Source: a virus
DNA length: 31,403 nucleotides
Strand: one strand, 5' to 3'
IMG/VR virus record: IMGVR_UViG_3300027898_000030
Location: 1-31,403 of that record
Numbering within the stretch: the stretch's first letter is position 1; each line of letters opens with the position of its first letter. Made by a program: the position numbers and the translations under genes. The notes under the pieces were generated by a model. It searched no databases. It saw only the letters and a list, made by a program, of their open reading frames with translations, and was not told where the DNA came from. Shown piece by piece: positions 20,528 to 28,047 of this stretch.

Positions 20528-20727
20528 GCGTTTCGGCACATGACTTCGGGCGGGTGACGCGTGAGCACATCCGCAAGCAGATGAACGACTACTGCGATGA
20601 CCTCGCAAGTGGCGCTTGTAAATCGTACGATGAGTACGCAAAACTTTGCGGGGTGATTCGGGGCCTTGCCATCGCAGAGGAATACATCGTGGCCTTGCTA
20701 GAGAAAGTTGAAAAATCCGATGACTAG
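20524..20727 (+). CDS. Small 67-aa protein after portal
   Basis: The ATG overlaps the portal stop (ATGA). The product (MSVSAHDFGRVTREHIRKQM..., with NDYCDDLASGACKSYDEYAK and VIRGLAIAEEYIVALLEK) is a compact helical protein. I recall it as a frequent neighbour of portals in environmental phages, with unknown function. Two or three cysteines are present without a clear metal motif. It may be a minor virion protein or an assembly factor. Confidence 0.8.
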   Translation: MSVSAHDFGRVTREHIRKQMNDYCDDLASGACKSYDEYAKLCGVIRGLAIAEEYIVALLEKVEKSDD

Positions 20728-21151
20728 TATCATTTTGCCGCCGGGCATCACCATGCCCGAGCCCATAAAGCCGATAACGGCGCCCGAGGAGGCTGCGCCG
20801 GAAGAAAAAGCTGCCCAACTTCCAAAACCCGTGGGGTTCAAAATCCTGTGCATCGTGCCAGACGTCACTGAGACGGTCGAGGGCACATCGCTGGACCTGA
20901 TCAAGCCTGCGGCGCAGCTCAAAGCGGAGGAGCACGGCACCACGGTGCTGTTTGTTCTCGACGTTGGGCCGGATGCGTACAAGGACGCGGACAAATTTCC
21001 GAGCGGGCCTTGGTGCAAAAAGGGCGATTTCATCTTGACGCGGACCTACACGGGCACGCGCTTCAAGATGTACGGCAAAGAGTTGCGGATGCTCAACGAT
21101 GACCAAGTCGAAGGTGTCGTTGCGGACCCGCGCGGTATCACACGCGTCTAG
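20720..21151 (+). CDS. GroES-like co-chaperonin
   Basis: The start ATG at 20720 overlaps the preceding gene by eight bases; a TTG at 20708 is less likely. After a Pro/Glu-rich N-terminus (residues 1-35), the sequence follows the Cpn10 layout: FKILCIVPDVTETVEGTSLD, a mobile-loop-like acidic stretch, VLFVLDVGPDAY, PWCKKGDFILTRTYTGTRFK, then GKELRMLNDDQVEGVV. Phage co-chaperonins such as T4 gp31 replace host GroES so that GroEL can fold the capsid protein. The location between portal and scaffold supports the same role. Confidence 0.75.
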   Translation: MTSIILPPGITMPEPIKPITAPEEAAPEEKAAQLPKPVGFKILCIVPDVTETVEGTSLDLIKPAAQLKAEEHGTTVLFVLDVGPDAYKDADKFPSGPWCKKGDFILTRTYTGTRFKMYGKELRMLNDDQVEGVVADPRGITRV

Positions 21152-21162
21152 GAGGACACAAC

Positions 21163-22101
21163 ATGGCAAGCAGCGATTTCAAATTTCCCGACGAACTTGA
21201 GGCCGAAGGCCTCGCCGCCGGCGGAAAAACCAAGGAAAAAGACGACGATCTCGAAATTGAGGTCGTTGATGACGTGCCCCCGCAGGACAGGGGCCGTAAA
21301 CCCCTCGAAAAAGAGGTCACCGAGCCCACGGACGAGGAGCTGGACAGCTATTCCGACACCGTCAAGAAGCGAATCAAGGAGCTGACGCACGCGCGGCACG
21401 ACGAACGGCGTAACAAAGAGGCCATTTTGCGTGAAAAACAAGAGCTGGAGCGCATGGCGCAGCAGCTCGTGGCTGAAAATCGCCAGCTCAAGGGCTATGT
21501 GGACAACGGCAGCAAGCATATTGCAGCCAGCGCCGTCGCGGCGGCTGAAGCCAAGCTGGCGAAGGCCCGTCAAGAGCTGAAAGCAGCCACCGAAGCGTTC
21601 GACACGGACAAAATCGTCGAAGCGCAAGAGGCGCTGTCCGGCGCGAAGTGGGAATTGGAGAGCGCGAAGAGTTTTCGTCCTCCCACTTTACAGCAGCGGG
21701 ATAATGAGGTACAAACGCAGCAACAAGCACCTCAACAGGTCCGCCCCGACGAAAAATCCCTGCGCTGGCAGGCAAAAAACCAGTGGTTCGGCGCAGACGG
21801 TTTCGAGGAAGTCACCAGCTACGCACTAGGGCTGCACCAAAAGCTAGTCAATTCGCAGATTGATCCGCGCAGTGATGACTATTACGCGCAGATTGACAGC
21901 CGCGTAAGAGAAAAATTCCCTGAAGTGTTCGGACAGTCCACGTCCAGCCAAACTCGGCGCCCCGCTTCGGTTGTCGCCCCGGGAGCACGGTCCACTGGGG
22001 TGAAAAAGGTCACGTTGACGAGCACGCAAGTTGCGCTTGCTAAGAAACTGGGCATTCCGTTGCAACAATATGCTGCGCAAGTGGCAAAACTGGAGGGTTA
22101 A
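21163..22101 (+). CDS. Scaffolding protein (probable)
   Basis: AGGAGG lies seven bases before the ATG. The 312-aa product is acidic at the N-terminus (KEKDDDLEIEVVDD) and has a long coiled coil at residues 60-170 (AILREKQELERMAQQLVAEN). It ends in a conserved-looking helix pair (KKVTLTSTQVALAKKLGIPL). Acidic head, coiled coil and a small basic C-terminal capsid-binding domain are the usual layout of scaffolds. It lies after the portal and before the capsid genes. It should guide prohead assembly and then leave the head. Confidence 0.8.
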   Translation: MASSDFKFPDELEAEGLAAGGKTKEKDDDLEIEVVDDVPPQDRGRKPLEKEVTEPTDEELDSYSDTVKKRIKELTHARHDERRNKEAILREKQELERMAQQLVAENRQLKGYVDNGSKHIAASAVAAAEAKLAKARQELKAATEAFDTDKIVEAQEALSGAKWELESAKSFRPPTLQQRDNEVQTQQQAPQQVRPDEKSLRWQAKNQWFGADGFEEVTSYALGLHQKLVNSQIDPRSDDYYAQIDSRVREKFPEVFGQSTSSQTRRPASVVAPGARSTGVKKVTLTSTQVALAKKLGIPLQQYAAQVAKLEG

Positions 22102-22105
22102 GAAA

Positions 22106-22567
22106 ATGGCTGAAGCAAAGAACGAGTCCCGCACACCACGTGAATTGACCACGCGCGAGAAAGAAGCGCGCTATGAGTACAAGCCGGCGAGCACATTGCC
22201 GACACCGAACCCCGAGCCGGGGTATGCGTTCCACTGGGTGGCCACGCATATTCTTGGGCAGTCCGACCCGACCAATGTGTCGCGGAAGTTCCGGGACGGT
22301 TTCGTGCCCTGTAAGGCGGCGGATTATCCCGAACTCATGATCGACGGCAACGAGAAGACTGGAAATGTCGAGGTAGGTGGCCTGATGTTGTGCAAGATCA
22401 GCATCGAGAAGGCGAAAGCCATGACCGAGTACTACGACAAGCAGGCTCGTGCCCAGATGGAGTCCGTGGATAACACGTTTATGCGCGCGAATGATCCGCG
22501 GATGCCGCTGTTTTCTGAGAAGAAATCGACGGTTACCCGGGGTGTTTTTGGTTCAGGAACTAAATAA
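22106..22567 (+). CDS. Capsid-associated protein, 153 aa
   Basis: The ATG at 22106 has GGAGGG upstream and lies five bases after the scaffold stop. The sequence contains PGYAFHWVATHILGQSDPTN followed by VSRKFRDGFVPCKAADYPEL. This NVS-R-(F/R)-R-(D/E)-G-(W/F)-x-P-V-like pattern occurs in a conserved phage protein encoded between scaffold and major capsid genes. A structural or maturation role in the head is likely; its exact job is unknown. Confidence 0.82.
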   Translation: MAEAKNESRTPRELTTREKEARYEYKPASTLPTPNPEPGYAFHWVATHILGQSDPTNVSRKFRDGFVPCKAADYPELMIDGNEKTGNVEVGGLMLCKISIEKAKAMTEYYDKQARAQMESVDNTFMRANDPRMPLFSEKKSTVTRGVFGSGTK

Positions 22568-22578
22568 CGGAGCTTTAT

Positions 22579-23433
22579 ATGGCATATCCCACGATTGCGG
22601 CCCCTTACGGGCTAAAGCCTGTAAACCTTGTTGGCGGACAGCTGTTTGCGGGCTCTACCCGCAGCCTGCCCATTCCTTACGGATACGCCACCAACATCGG
22701 TTACGGCGATTTTGTGCAGCTGACCCGCGGCTTTGTGAACCGTTTGTCGGTCACTTCCGGTTCGGCAACCACCTTCCCGGTGGGCATTTTCCTTGGCTGC
22801 TCGTACACCGACCCGGTGACGAAGCAAAAACGGTTCAGCCAGTATTGGCCCGCGAGCACGCTGGCAGGCGACGCGGTGGCGGTTGTTACCGACGACCCTG
22901 ATACCGTATTCAAGGCTGTCATGCTGTCCTCTGGAACGACCGTGGCTTCGGCTTCGAGCGCGCTGGTAGGCCAGAACGTGGCGCTGCTGGACAACGGCGT
23001 GAACCTGAACACCGGCGACAGTCTGGACGGCGTGGCTTCCCCCACGACCACCCCGGCAACCACATCCACCCTGCCCGCACGTGTTGTTGGTCTGGTGCAG
23101 GAGACCGCTTACGGTCTGGCCTTCACCGGCTCGTCGTCTACTACGACCTTGACGCTGACCACGGCGCTGTCTACCACCGGTGTTTTGCCGCTGGTTGGCT
23201 GCGAAGTTGGATACCTTGCTGCGAACGGCCAGTACATCGGTACCGGTTCTTTCGTGGTCAGCGGTATCTCCGCCGGCGCCACGGTGTTGACGCTGAACCA
23301 GCAGCCCATTGTGCTGGGCTCGTCGGCCAACATTCCTGCCTCTTCGACGGTGATTCTCACCTCGTACCAAGAGGCCCTCGTCAAAATCAACTTCGGTCAG
23401 CACGCGTACTACGCGGGTCTGGGCGTTGCCTAA
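22579..23433 (+). CDS. Capsid decoration-like structural protein, 284 aa
   Basis: CGGAG precedes the ATG. The protein opens with MAYPTIAAPYGLKPVNLVGG and contains FSQYWPASTLAGDAVAVVTD and DPDTVFKAV, marks of a head protein that is found next to gpT-like capsid proteins. Two Ser/Thr/Gly-rich beta regions (residues 150-185 and 190-265) suggest exposed beta-domains on the capsid surface. It probably is a decoration or cement protein made in large amounts. Codon use is uniform and GC-rich. Confidence 0.8.
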   Translation: MAYPTIAAPYGLKPVNLVGGQLFAGSTRSLPIPYGYATNIGYGDFVQLTRGFVNRLSVTSGSATTFPVGIFLGCSYTDPVTKQKRFSQYWPASTLAGDAVAVVTDDPDTVFKAVMLSSGTTVASASSALVGQNVALLDNGVNLNTGDSLDGVASPTTTPATTSTLPARVVGLVQETAYGLAFTGSSSTTTLTLTTALSTTGVLPLVGCEVGYLAANGQYIGTGSFVVSGISAGATVLTLNQQPIVLGSSANIPASSTVILTSYQEALVKINFGQHAYYAGLGVA

Positions 23434-23450
23434 TTCAAGGAGAATGAACC

Positions 23451-24365
23451 ATGGCCATTTCTCGTGCCCAGCTACTCAAAGAACTGCTCCCCGGTCTGAA
23501 CGCGCTGTTCGGGATGGAATATGCCCGCTACGGCGAAGAGCACAAAGAAATCTACGAGACCGAGCAATCGGAGCGTAGCTTTGAAGAAGAAACCAAGCTC
23601 GCCGGTTTCTCCGCTGCTCCTGTGAAGAACGAAGGTCAGGCGATCACGTACGACAACGCGCAGGAAGCCTACACCGCTCGCTATAACCATGAGACCATTG
23701 CCCTCGGCTTTGCAATCACGGAAGAAGCGATCGAAGACAACCTGTACGACAGTCTGTCCTCGCGTTATACCAAGTCGCTGGCGCGCGGCATGGCATACAC
23801 CAAGCAGGTCAAGGCAGCCTCCGTGCTGAACAACGCGTTCAACTCGGCCTACCCCGGTGGCGACAACGTGTCTTTGCTGAACAGCGCGCACCCGCTGGTC
23901 AACGGCGGCGCCAACAGCAACATTCCTTCGACCTCGGCCGACCTGAACGAGACTTCCTTGGAAGCCGCCGTTATCCAGATCGCCGGCTGGACCGATGAGC
24001 GTGGCCTGCTGATCGCTGCGAAGCCCCGCAAGCTGATCATTCCGCCGAACTTGATGTTCGTTGCCACCCGTCTGCTGGACACCAGCCTGCGCGTTGGCAC
24101 GACCGACAACGACGTGAATGCGCTCAAGAACAACGGCAGCATCCCCGAAGGGTATGCCGTCAACCACTTCTTGACCCACACCAGCGCGTGGTTCCTGACC
24201 ACGGACATCCCCAACGGCCTGAAGCACTTTGTGCGTACCCCGCTGGTGAACACAATGGACGGTGATTTTGACACGGGGAACGTGCGTTACAAGGCACGTG
24301 AGCGCTACTCGTTCGGATGGAGCGATCCTTTGGCGCTCTACGGAAGCACTGGTTCTACCTACTAA
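23451..24365 (+). CDS. Major capsid protein (Mu gpT-like HK97 fold)
   Basis: The 304-aa protein starts MAISRAQLLKELLPGLNALF after AAGGAGAATGAACC. Motifs KEIYETEQSERSFEEETKLA, GFSAAPVKNEGQAI, ETIALGFAITEEAIEDNLYD and AYTKQVKAASVLNNAF match the Mu-like major head subunit gpT family (PF10124-type), which adopts the HK97 fold. Several hundred copies form the shell. It is followed at once by a strong terminator, consistent with the end of a highly transcribed head block. Confidence 0.93.
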   Translation: MAISRAQLLKELLPGLNALFGMEYARYGEEHKEIYETEQSERSFEEETKLAGFSAAPVKNEGQAITYDNAQEAYTARYNHETIALGFAITEEAIEDNLYDSLSSRYTKSLARGMAYTKQVKAASVLNNAFNSAYPGGDNVSLLNSAHPLVNGGANSNIPSTSADLNETSLEAAVIQIAGWTDERGLLIAAKPRKLIIPPNLMFVATRLLDTSLRVGTTDNDVNALKNNGSIPEGYAVNHFLTHTSAWFLTTDIPNGLKHFVRTPLVNTMDGDFDTGNVRYKARERYSFGWSDPLALYGSTGSTY

Positions 24366-24382
24366 AATAAGTAGAAAGCAGC

Positions 24383-24410
24383 AAAAAGGCCCCGAAACGG
24401 GGCCTTTTTT
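24383..24410 (+). terminator. Strong intrinsic terminator after the capsid gene
   Basis: A 7-bp GC stem (GGCCCCG, AAA loop, CGGGGCC at 24388-24404) is flanked by AAAAA and TTTTTT, so it can terminate in both directions. It lies 18 bases after the capsid stop codon. The tail genes downstream therefore need read-through or a new promoter. Confidence 0.92.
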
Positions 24411-24418
24411 GTGTCCGC

Positions 24419-24447
24419 TTGCTTTTGCGGCCTTGCTTTGGTATATT
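24419..24447 (+). promoter_or_regulatory. Sigma70-like promoter for the second HNH gene
   Basis: TTGCTT (24419-24424), a 17-base spacer and TATATT (24442-24447) lie between the capsid terminator and the HNH start. The -10 box matches consensus in five of six bases, the -35 in three. It would let the HNH gene, and perhaps the tail genes, be transcribed independently of the head block. Confidence 0.45.
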
Positions 24448-24475
24448 ACCGGTGTCGTAACACAAGGAGCAGAAA

Positions 24476-25063
24476 ATGGACACAACCGGAATACCAAAAA
24501 CTAGAGCTGAAGCAAAGGCTGCGGGGGCTACGCACTATTTCACGGGGGTACCGTGCGCACACGGCCATATCGCACCTCGAAAAACAAAAGGCGTTTGCGT
24601 CGAGTGCGTCAAGGCGGAGACTGCCAAATACGCGGATAGCCGCGCGGTGTACTTTGAAGAGTACAACAGTTCGGAAGCGGGAAAAGCCGCCAAGCGCGCG
24701 TACTATGAACGCAATCGCGCACAGGTTTTGGCGCGGGCGGCAGCGCGCCCAATCGAGGACAAGCAGCGGTATCGGAAAAAGCACAAAGAAGAAAACCCGG
24801 ACATGTACAAGGCCCTGACCAGCCTCCGCCGTCGGCGCTTCCGCGACGCCACACCGCCGTGGATAACTGCGGAGCACAAGCGCCGCATCCGAGAGCTGTA
24901 CCGCATGGCGATCGCGATGACGCGCACAACGGGCGAGCGCTACGTGGTGGATCACATCGTGCCGCTGCAGGGCGAAGCCGTGTGCGGGTTGCATGTGCCG
25001 TGGAATCTGCGCGTGATAACACAGGAAGAAAACCTTGCTAAGTCGAACGCGCATGTGCTATAA
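24476..25063 (+). CDS. HNH homing endonuclease after the capsid gene
   Basis: AAGGAGC precedes the ATG. The 195-aa protein begins with the zinc module HYFTGVPCAHGH...C-x-x-C (residues about 20-43) shared with the HNH gene near terL. A basic helical middle follows, then a full HNH core: VDHIVPLQGEAVCGLHVPWN followed by LRVITQEENLAKSN. The core His is in DHIVPL and the Asn in the WNL and EEN positions. It probably is a mobile nuclease that inserted between the head and tail blocks. The two HNH proteins differ in their catalytic cores. Confidence 0.92.
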   Translation: MDTTGIPKTRAEAKAAGATHYFTGVPCAHGHIAPRKTKGVCVECVKAETAKYADSRAVYFEEYNSSEAGKAAKRAYYERNRAQVLARAAARPIEDKQRYRKKHKEENPDMYKALTSLRRRRFRDATPPWITAEHKRRIRELYRMAIAMTRTTGERYVVDHIVPLQGEAVCGLHVPWNLRVITQEENLAKSNAHVL

Positions 25064-25147
25064 ATGCACATCGGGGTTTCCCGGTATATCAAGCGGACCC
25101 GACCGACGCCATGCAGATTGATGTACCTTAACGCATGAGGTGAAATT
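25064..25147. other. Short spacer after HNH gene
   Basis: The 84 bases hold no gene. An ATGTGC/GCACAT inverted repeat with a TATAAAT loop spans the HNH stop region (about 25053-25071), without a T-tract. GAGGTGAAATT at the end is the ribosome site of the next gene. Confidence 0.35.
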
Positions 25148-25630
25148 ATGGGATTGGCTACACATCTTGGCCCGTGGTTGCTCGGCACCCGCCGCTCCAC
25201 CATTGGTTCCAGCGCAGTTCTCGGACAGGTGGCAAACATTGCGCCTGTGACGGTCGGACAAACCAAAAACATCACGTACAGCGATGCAGCCGCGAGCAAC
25301 GCGTTTGCAATTCCTGCCGGTGCGATGATCACCAATGTGGCGTTCTATTCGGCGTCCGGCATCACCGGGACGACCCCTACGTTGACCGTGTACATCGGTG
25401 GCGTGCAGGTGGCTACCCAGACCCTGACCACGGCAACGCCTTTTGCGGCATCGCTTCCTTTCACGGCAGCAGCATCCGCCACGCTAGCCAATATCGGCGC
25501 CACCGATCAATGGGTTACCTACACCTTCGGCGGCACAGGCCTGAGCGCAGGCTCCGGCACGCTGCTGGTCGAGTACGGCGTACGCCAGCCTGACGGTACT
25601 TACCTGCCGTCTACTGTTACCGGCCCCTAA
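25148..25630 (+). CDS. Beta-rich virion protein, 160 aa
   Basis: It starts MGLATHLGPWLLGTRRSTIG, an N-terminus I recall from small virion proteins of environmental phages. The rest is a Thr/Ala/Gly-rich beta-sandwich-like sequence (PTLTVYIGGVQVATQTLTTA). GAGG lies before the ATG. There is no membrane segment or enzyme motif. A head-surface or neck decoration role is likely because it lies between the capsid and adaptor genes. Not assigned further. Confidence 0.75.
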   Translation: MGLATHLGPWLLGTRRSTIGSSAVLGQVANIAPVTVGQTKNITYSDAAASNAFAIPAGAMITNVAFYSASGITGTTPTLTVYIGGVQVATQTLTTATPFAASLPFTAAASATLANIGATDQWVTYTFGGTGLSAGSGTLLVEYGVRQPDGTYLPSTVTGP

Positions 25631-25652
25631 TCCTTAAAGGAGTACCTGCATC

Positions 25653-25940
25653 ATGATGCAAGGTGACGTAAGCAGTGCGGCGGTAACGGCCACGGGTCTT
25701 TTGATTGCGGGCCGTGGCCGACTCAAGCAGCTGACTTTTACGGGGAATACGTCGGGCAACGCCGCACTGGTACTGTACGACAACGCCAGCGCCGGTTCAG
25801 GCAAGATTCTGTTTCAGATCAATGCCCATTTGTCCAACGTGCCGACCCCAATCGACCTTCCGGGCGAAGGCATTTTGTTCACGAACGGGTGCTACGCGGT
25901 GCTGACGAACGTGGTGGGCTTGACGATTTGCTACGGCTAG
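25653..25940 (+). CDS. Small beta-rich virion protein, 95 aa
   Basis: AAGGAG lies about eleven bases before a double ATG; the second ATG gives better spacing loss but the same frame. The sequence (TATGLLIAGRGRLKQLTFTG, then ALVLYDNASAGSGKILFQIN) has evenly spaced strands and a single C-terminal GLTICYG. It resembles small phage structural proteins co-encoded with adaptors. It could be a head-closure or decoration protein. The precise role is unknown. Confidence 0.75.
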   Translation: MMQGDVSSAAVTATGLLIAGRGRLKQLTFTGNTSGNAALVLYDNASAGSGKILFQINAHLSNVPTPIDLPGEGILFTNGCYAVLTNVVGLTICYG

Positions 25941-25943
25941 GCC

Positions 25944-26576
25944 ATGCCCTCGACAAGCGAAAAGCAGCGTAATTTCATGGCGGCCGTGGCGCACTCGCCC
26001 GGTTTTGCCAAGAAAGCAGGCGTCCCCCAGAGTGTCGGACGTGATTTCAACGAGGCCGACAAGGGCCGTAAGTTTTCAAAAGGCGGTGATACCATGGCAA
26101 CGAATCCCAAGATGGCGGCGATCATGGCCGCAAAGCGCGCTGGCCCTTCTCGCGGCGCCCCTATGGGCGGTATGCCGCCCGGTGCTGGCGCAGGCGCTGG
26201 CGGCCCTCCCATGCCCACTGCGCCGGCTCCCGGCGGCATGCCCGGCATGAAGAAGGGCGGCGAGACCAAGAAGATGGCCAAGGGCGGGCGCACCGACGTG
26301 ATGGACGGCGACACCGGCGACCGTTTTGCCGATGGCGAGAAGAAAGAGCGCAAGGTCGGCTCTTCGCGCGGTCCCGGCGGCATGATGATGGCCAAGGGCG
26401 GCGTGGCCAAGGATGGCGCGCCTCGCCAGCTGCCCGACAATGGCCGGATCAGCAAGTCCCGGATGGACATCCACGAGGGCAAGAAGAAGCCCGAGAAGGC
26501 GTTTGCCAAGGGCGGATATGTACGCGATGCCGACGGCATCGCATCGCGCGGTAAGACCCGCGGCAAGTTCATTTAA
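25944..26576 (+). CDS. Basic Gly/Met/Lys-rich protein with KGG motifs, 210 aa
   Basis: Residues 1-48 (MPSTSEKQRNFMAAVAHSPG, then GVPQSVGRDFNEADKGRKFS) match a widespread small phage motif. The rest is low-complexity: Pro/Gly/Met linkers and repeated MKKGG, MAKGG and FAKGG motifs, ending DGIASRGKTRGKFI. A second ATG at 26094 with AAAGGCGG upstream could give a shorter form. Such basic, disordered proteins may be packaged with DNA or interact with the portal. The same C-terminal motif recurs in the gene at 26903. Confidence 0.8.
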   Translation: MPSTSEKQRNFMAAVAHSPGFAKKAGVPQSVGRDFNEADKGRKFSKGGDTMATNPKMAAIMAAKRAGPSRGAPMGGMPPGAGAGAGGPPMPTAPAPGGMPGMKKGGETKKMAKGGRTDVMDGDTGDRFADGEKKERKVGSSRGPGGMMMAKGGVAKDGAPRQLPDNGRISKSRMDIHEGKKKPEKAFAKGGYVRDADGIASRGKTRGKFI

Positions 26577-26586
26577 GGAGCAGACC

Positions 26587-26775
26587 ATGTCTGGAAAATC
26601 TGAGCGCCCCGAGCACAAAGAGCCGGCCGTCAAGCACGAGCACAAGTTGCACCACGAGCACATCATGCGCGAGTGGGGCGGTGACGGTCACAAGCACCAG
26701 AAGGAAGATACCGCGCGCCACAAGGGCGGTTTCATCCACGAGCAGGACGACGTTAAGCGCAAGCACAACCTGTGA
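26587..26775 (+). CDS. Histidine-rich 62-aa protein
   Basis: AAGGAG precedes the ATG. About one residue in five is His (for example HEHKLHHEHIMREW and GDGHKHQKEDTARHKGGFIH), with many Lys and Glu. The composition suggests metal binding or a charged disordered linker. It sits in the block of Lys/Gly-rich micro-proteins. No family is recognised. Overlap with the next start (GTGA) supports translation. Confidence 0.75.
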   Translation: MSGKSERPEHKEPAVKHEHKLHHEHIMREWGGDGHKHQKEDTARHKGGFIHEQDDVKRKHNL

Positions 26776-26936
26776 ACCCACGGCTGTTCTTCGTCCTGTC
26801 GTACCTAATCTGGGACTACGCACTGGACATACCGGATGACGCGGCCTTCATGCTCGTCATTCTGGTGTTCCTGATTTTGTTTTTGGCATCTAGGAGCTAC
26901 TCATGCCGATCACTGATAAAGATGTCGAGGACCTGA
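26772..26936 (+). CDS. 54-aa membrane micro-protein
   Basis: The GTG at 26772 overlaps the preceding stop (GTGA). Residues 4-17 (RLFFVLSYLIWDYA) and 25-40 (AAFMLVILVFLILFLA) are hydrophobic, giving one or two membrane passes with a short acidic loop (DIPDD), and the C-terminus is basic. The last 34 bases overlap the next gene. A two-pass topology with a charged tail is holin-like, but no endolysin gene is visible nearby, so the role stays open. There is no strong SD. Confidence 0.5.
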   Translation: MNPRLFFVLSYLIWDYALDIPDDAAFMLVILVFLILFLASRSYSCRSLIKMSRT

Positions 26937-27199
26937 GCGCAATTGCCAGCAAGAAAGCTGGCCCGTTCAGCTCGGCCTACGGGCGTCAATTTCGCGGCGG
27001 CGCACGTAGCACGGCTGATGCCGCACCGCCTCCTCCCAATGTCGTTGGCGGCGCCAACCCGGCCAATGCCGAAGCGATCAAGGCTGCCGGCATGAAGAAG
27101 GGCGGCAAGACCAAGAAGTATGCCAAGGGCGGCGCGATCAAGGCGCAGCGTGGCGACGGCATCGCAGAGCGCGGCAAGACGCGCGGACGCTTTGTATGA
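26903..27199 (+). CDS. Basic KGG-motif protein, 98 aa
   Basis: TAGGAG lies six bases before the ATG. A helical start (MPITDKDVEDLSAIASKKAG) leads to a Pro/Ala linker and a basic C-terminus (MKKGGKTKKYAKGGAIKA...), which ends DGIAERGKTRGRFV. The last 40 residues match the C-terminus of the 210-aa protein two genes upstream, so the two share a duplicated module. It probably is a minor virion or DNA-associated protein. Confidence 0.78.
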   Translation: MPITDKDVEDLSAIASKKAGPFSSAYGRQFRGGARSTADAAPPPPNVVGGANPANAEAIKAAGMKKGGKTKKYAKGGAIKAQRGDGIAERGKTRGRFV

Positions 27200-27333
27200 T
27201 GCCCAGCCGGGGCATGGGAGCGGTAAACCCCAATAAGCTCCCCAAGCGGGTCAAACGCAAGGATGACCCGAACGAAGTGGACATGTACGCCAAGGGCGGT
27301 AAAGCCAAGGTCCGCAAGAAAGAACGCAAATGA
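27196..27333 (+). CDS. 45-aa Lys-rich micro-protein with KGG motif
   Basis: The frame opens at an ATG overlapping the previous stop (ATGA) and closes with a TGA overlapping the adaptor start (ATGA). It is coded MMPSRGMGAVNPNKLPKRVK and ends MYAKGGKAKVRKKERK, sharing the YAKGG motif with its neighbours. The coupling at both ends and the shared motif make it credible. It is highly basic and likely disordered. Function unknown. Confidence 0.72.
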   Translation: MMPSRGMGAVNPNKLPKRVKRKDDPNEVDMYAKGGKAKVRKKERK

Positions 27334-28040
27334 CCACTTCTGGAACCAGCGCCTTCAATATGCCCTTGACGGAGATCGTCGAGGAAGCATTTGAGCGCGC
27401 CGGCTCCGAGATGCGGTCGGGCTACGATCTCAAGACCGCGCGGCGGTCGCTCAACCTCCTGTTCGCAGACTGGGCTAACCGGGGCGTAAATCTCTGGACC
27501 ATCGACTCGAACACGATCACGCTGGTGGCGGGCACGGCCACCTATACGCTGCCAGCCGACACCGTGGACCTGCTGGAGCACGTCATCCGCACCAACGCGG
27601 GCAGCACGTCTTCGCAGGCGGACCTGACGATCTCGCGCATTAGCGTCTCGACGTACGCGACGATCCCGAACAAGCTCAACACCGGCCGCCCCATTCAGGT
27701 GCTGATTACCCGGCTGGACACGGCGCCGACGATTACCGTTTGGCCGGTGCCAGACGCTTCCACCACCTACACCTTCGTCTATTGGCGCCTGCGGCGCATC
27801 CAAGACGCCGGCAATGGGGTAAACACCATGGACGTGCCGTTTCGCTTCCTGAGCGCGATGGTGGCCGGGCTGGCCTACTATTTGGCACTGAAGAAGGATG
27901 CGGACTTCGGCAAGTCGTTCTTTGGGCAGCAGCGCATCCAGATGCTCAAGCAGCAGTACGACGAGGCGTGGCAAGCGGCCCAAGAGGAAGACCGCGAGAA
28001 GGCGCCTATTCGGTTGGTGCCACGGCGCATGTACTTGTAG
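27330..28040 (+). CDS. Head-tail adaptor / connector protein
   Basis: The 236-aa protein (FNMPLTEIVEEAFERAGSEM, then GYDLKTARRSLNLLFADWAN) starts with the helical bundle of phage adaptor proteins. It follows with strands containing LPADTVDLLEHVIRT, ISVSTYATIPNKLNTGRPIQ and YWRLRRIQDAGN. This matches adaptors of the P22 gp4 / SU10 type, which form a 12-fold ring under the portal. A Gln/Glu-rich C-terminal helix (QQRIQMLKQQYDEAWQAAQE) ends the protein. It should join the head to the tail nozzle. Confidence 0.85.
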   Translation: MTTSGTSAFNMPLTEIVEEAFERAGSEMRSGYDLKTARRSLNLLFADWANRGVNLWTIDSNTITLVAGTATYTLPADTVDLLEHVIRTNAGSTSSQADLTISRISVSTYATIPNKLNTGRPIQVLITRLDTAPTITVWPVPDASTTYTFVYWRLRRIQDAGNGVNTMDVPFRFLSAMVAGLAYYLALKKDADFGKSFFGQQRIQMLKQQYDEAWQAAQEEDREKAPIRLVPRRMYL

Positions 28041-28047
28041 GTGATGT

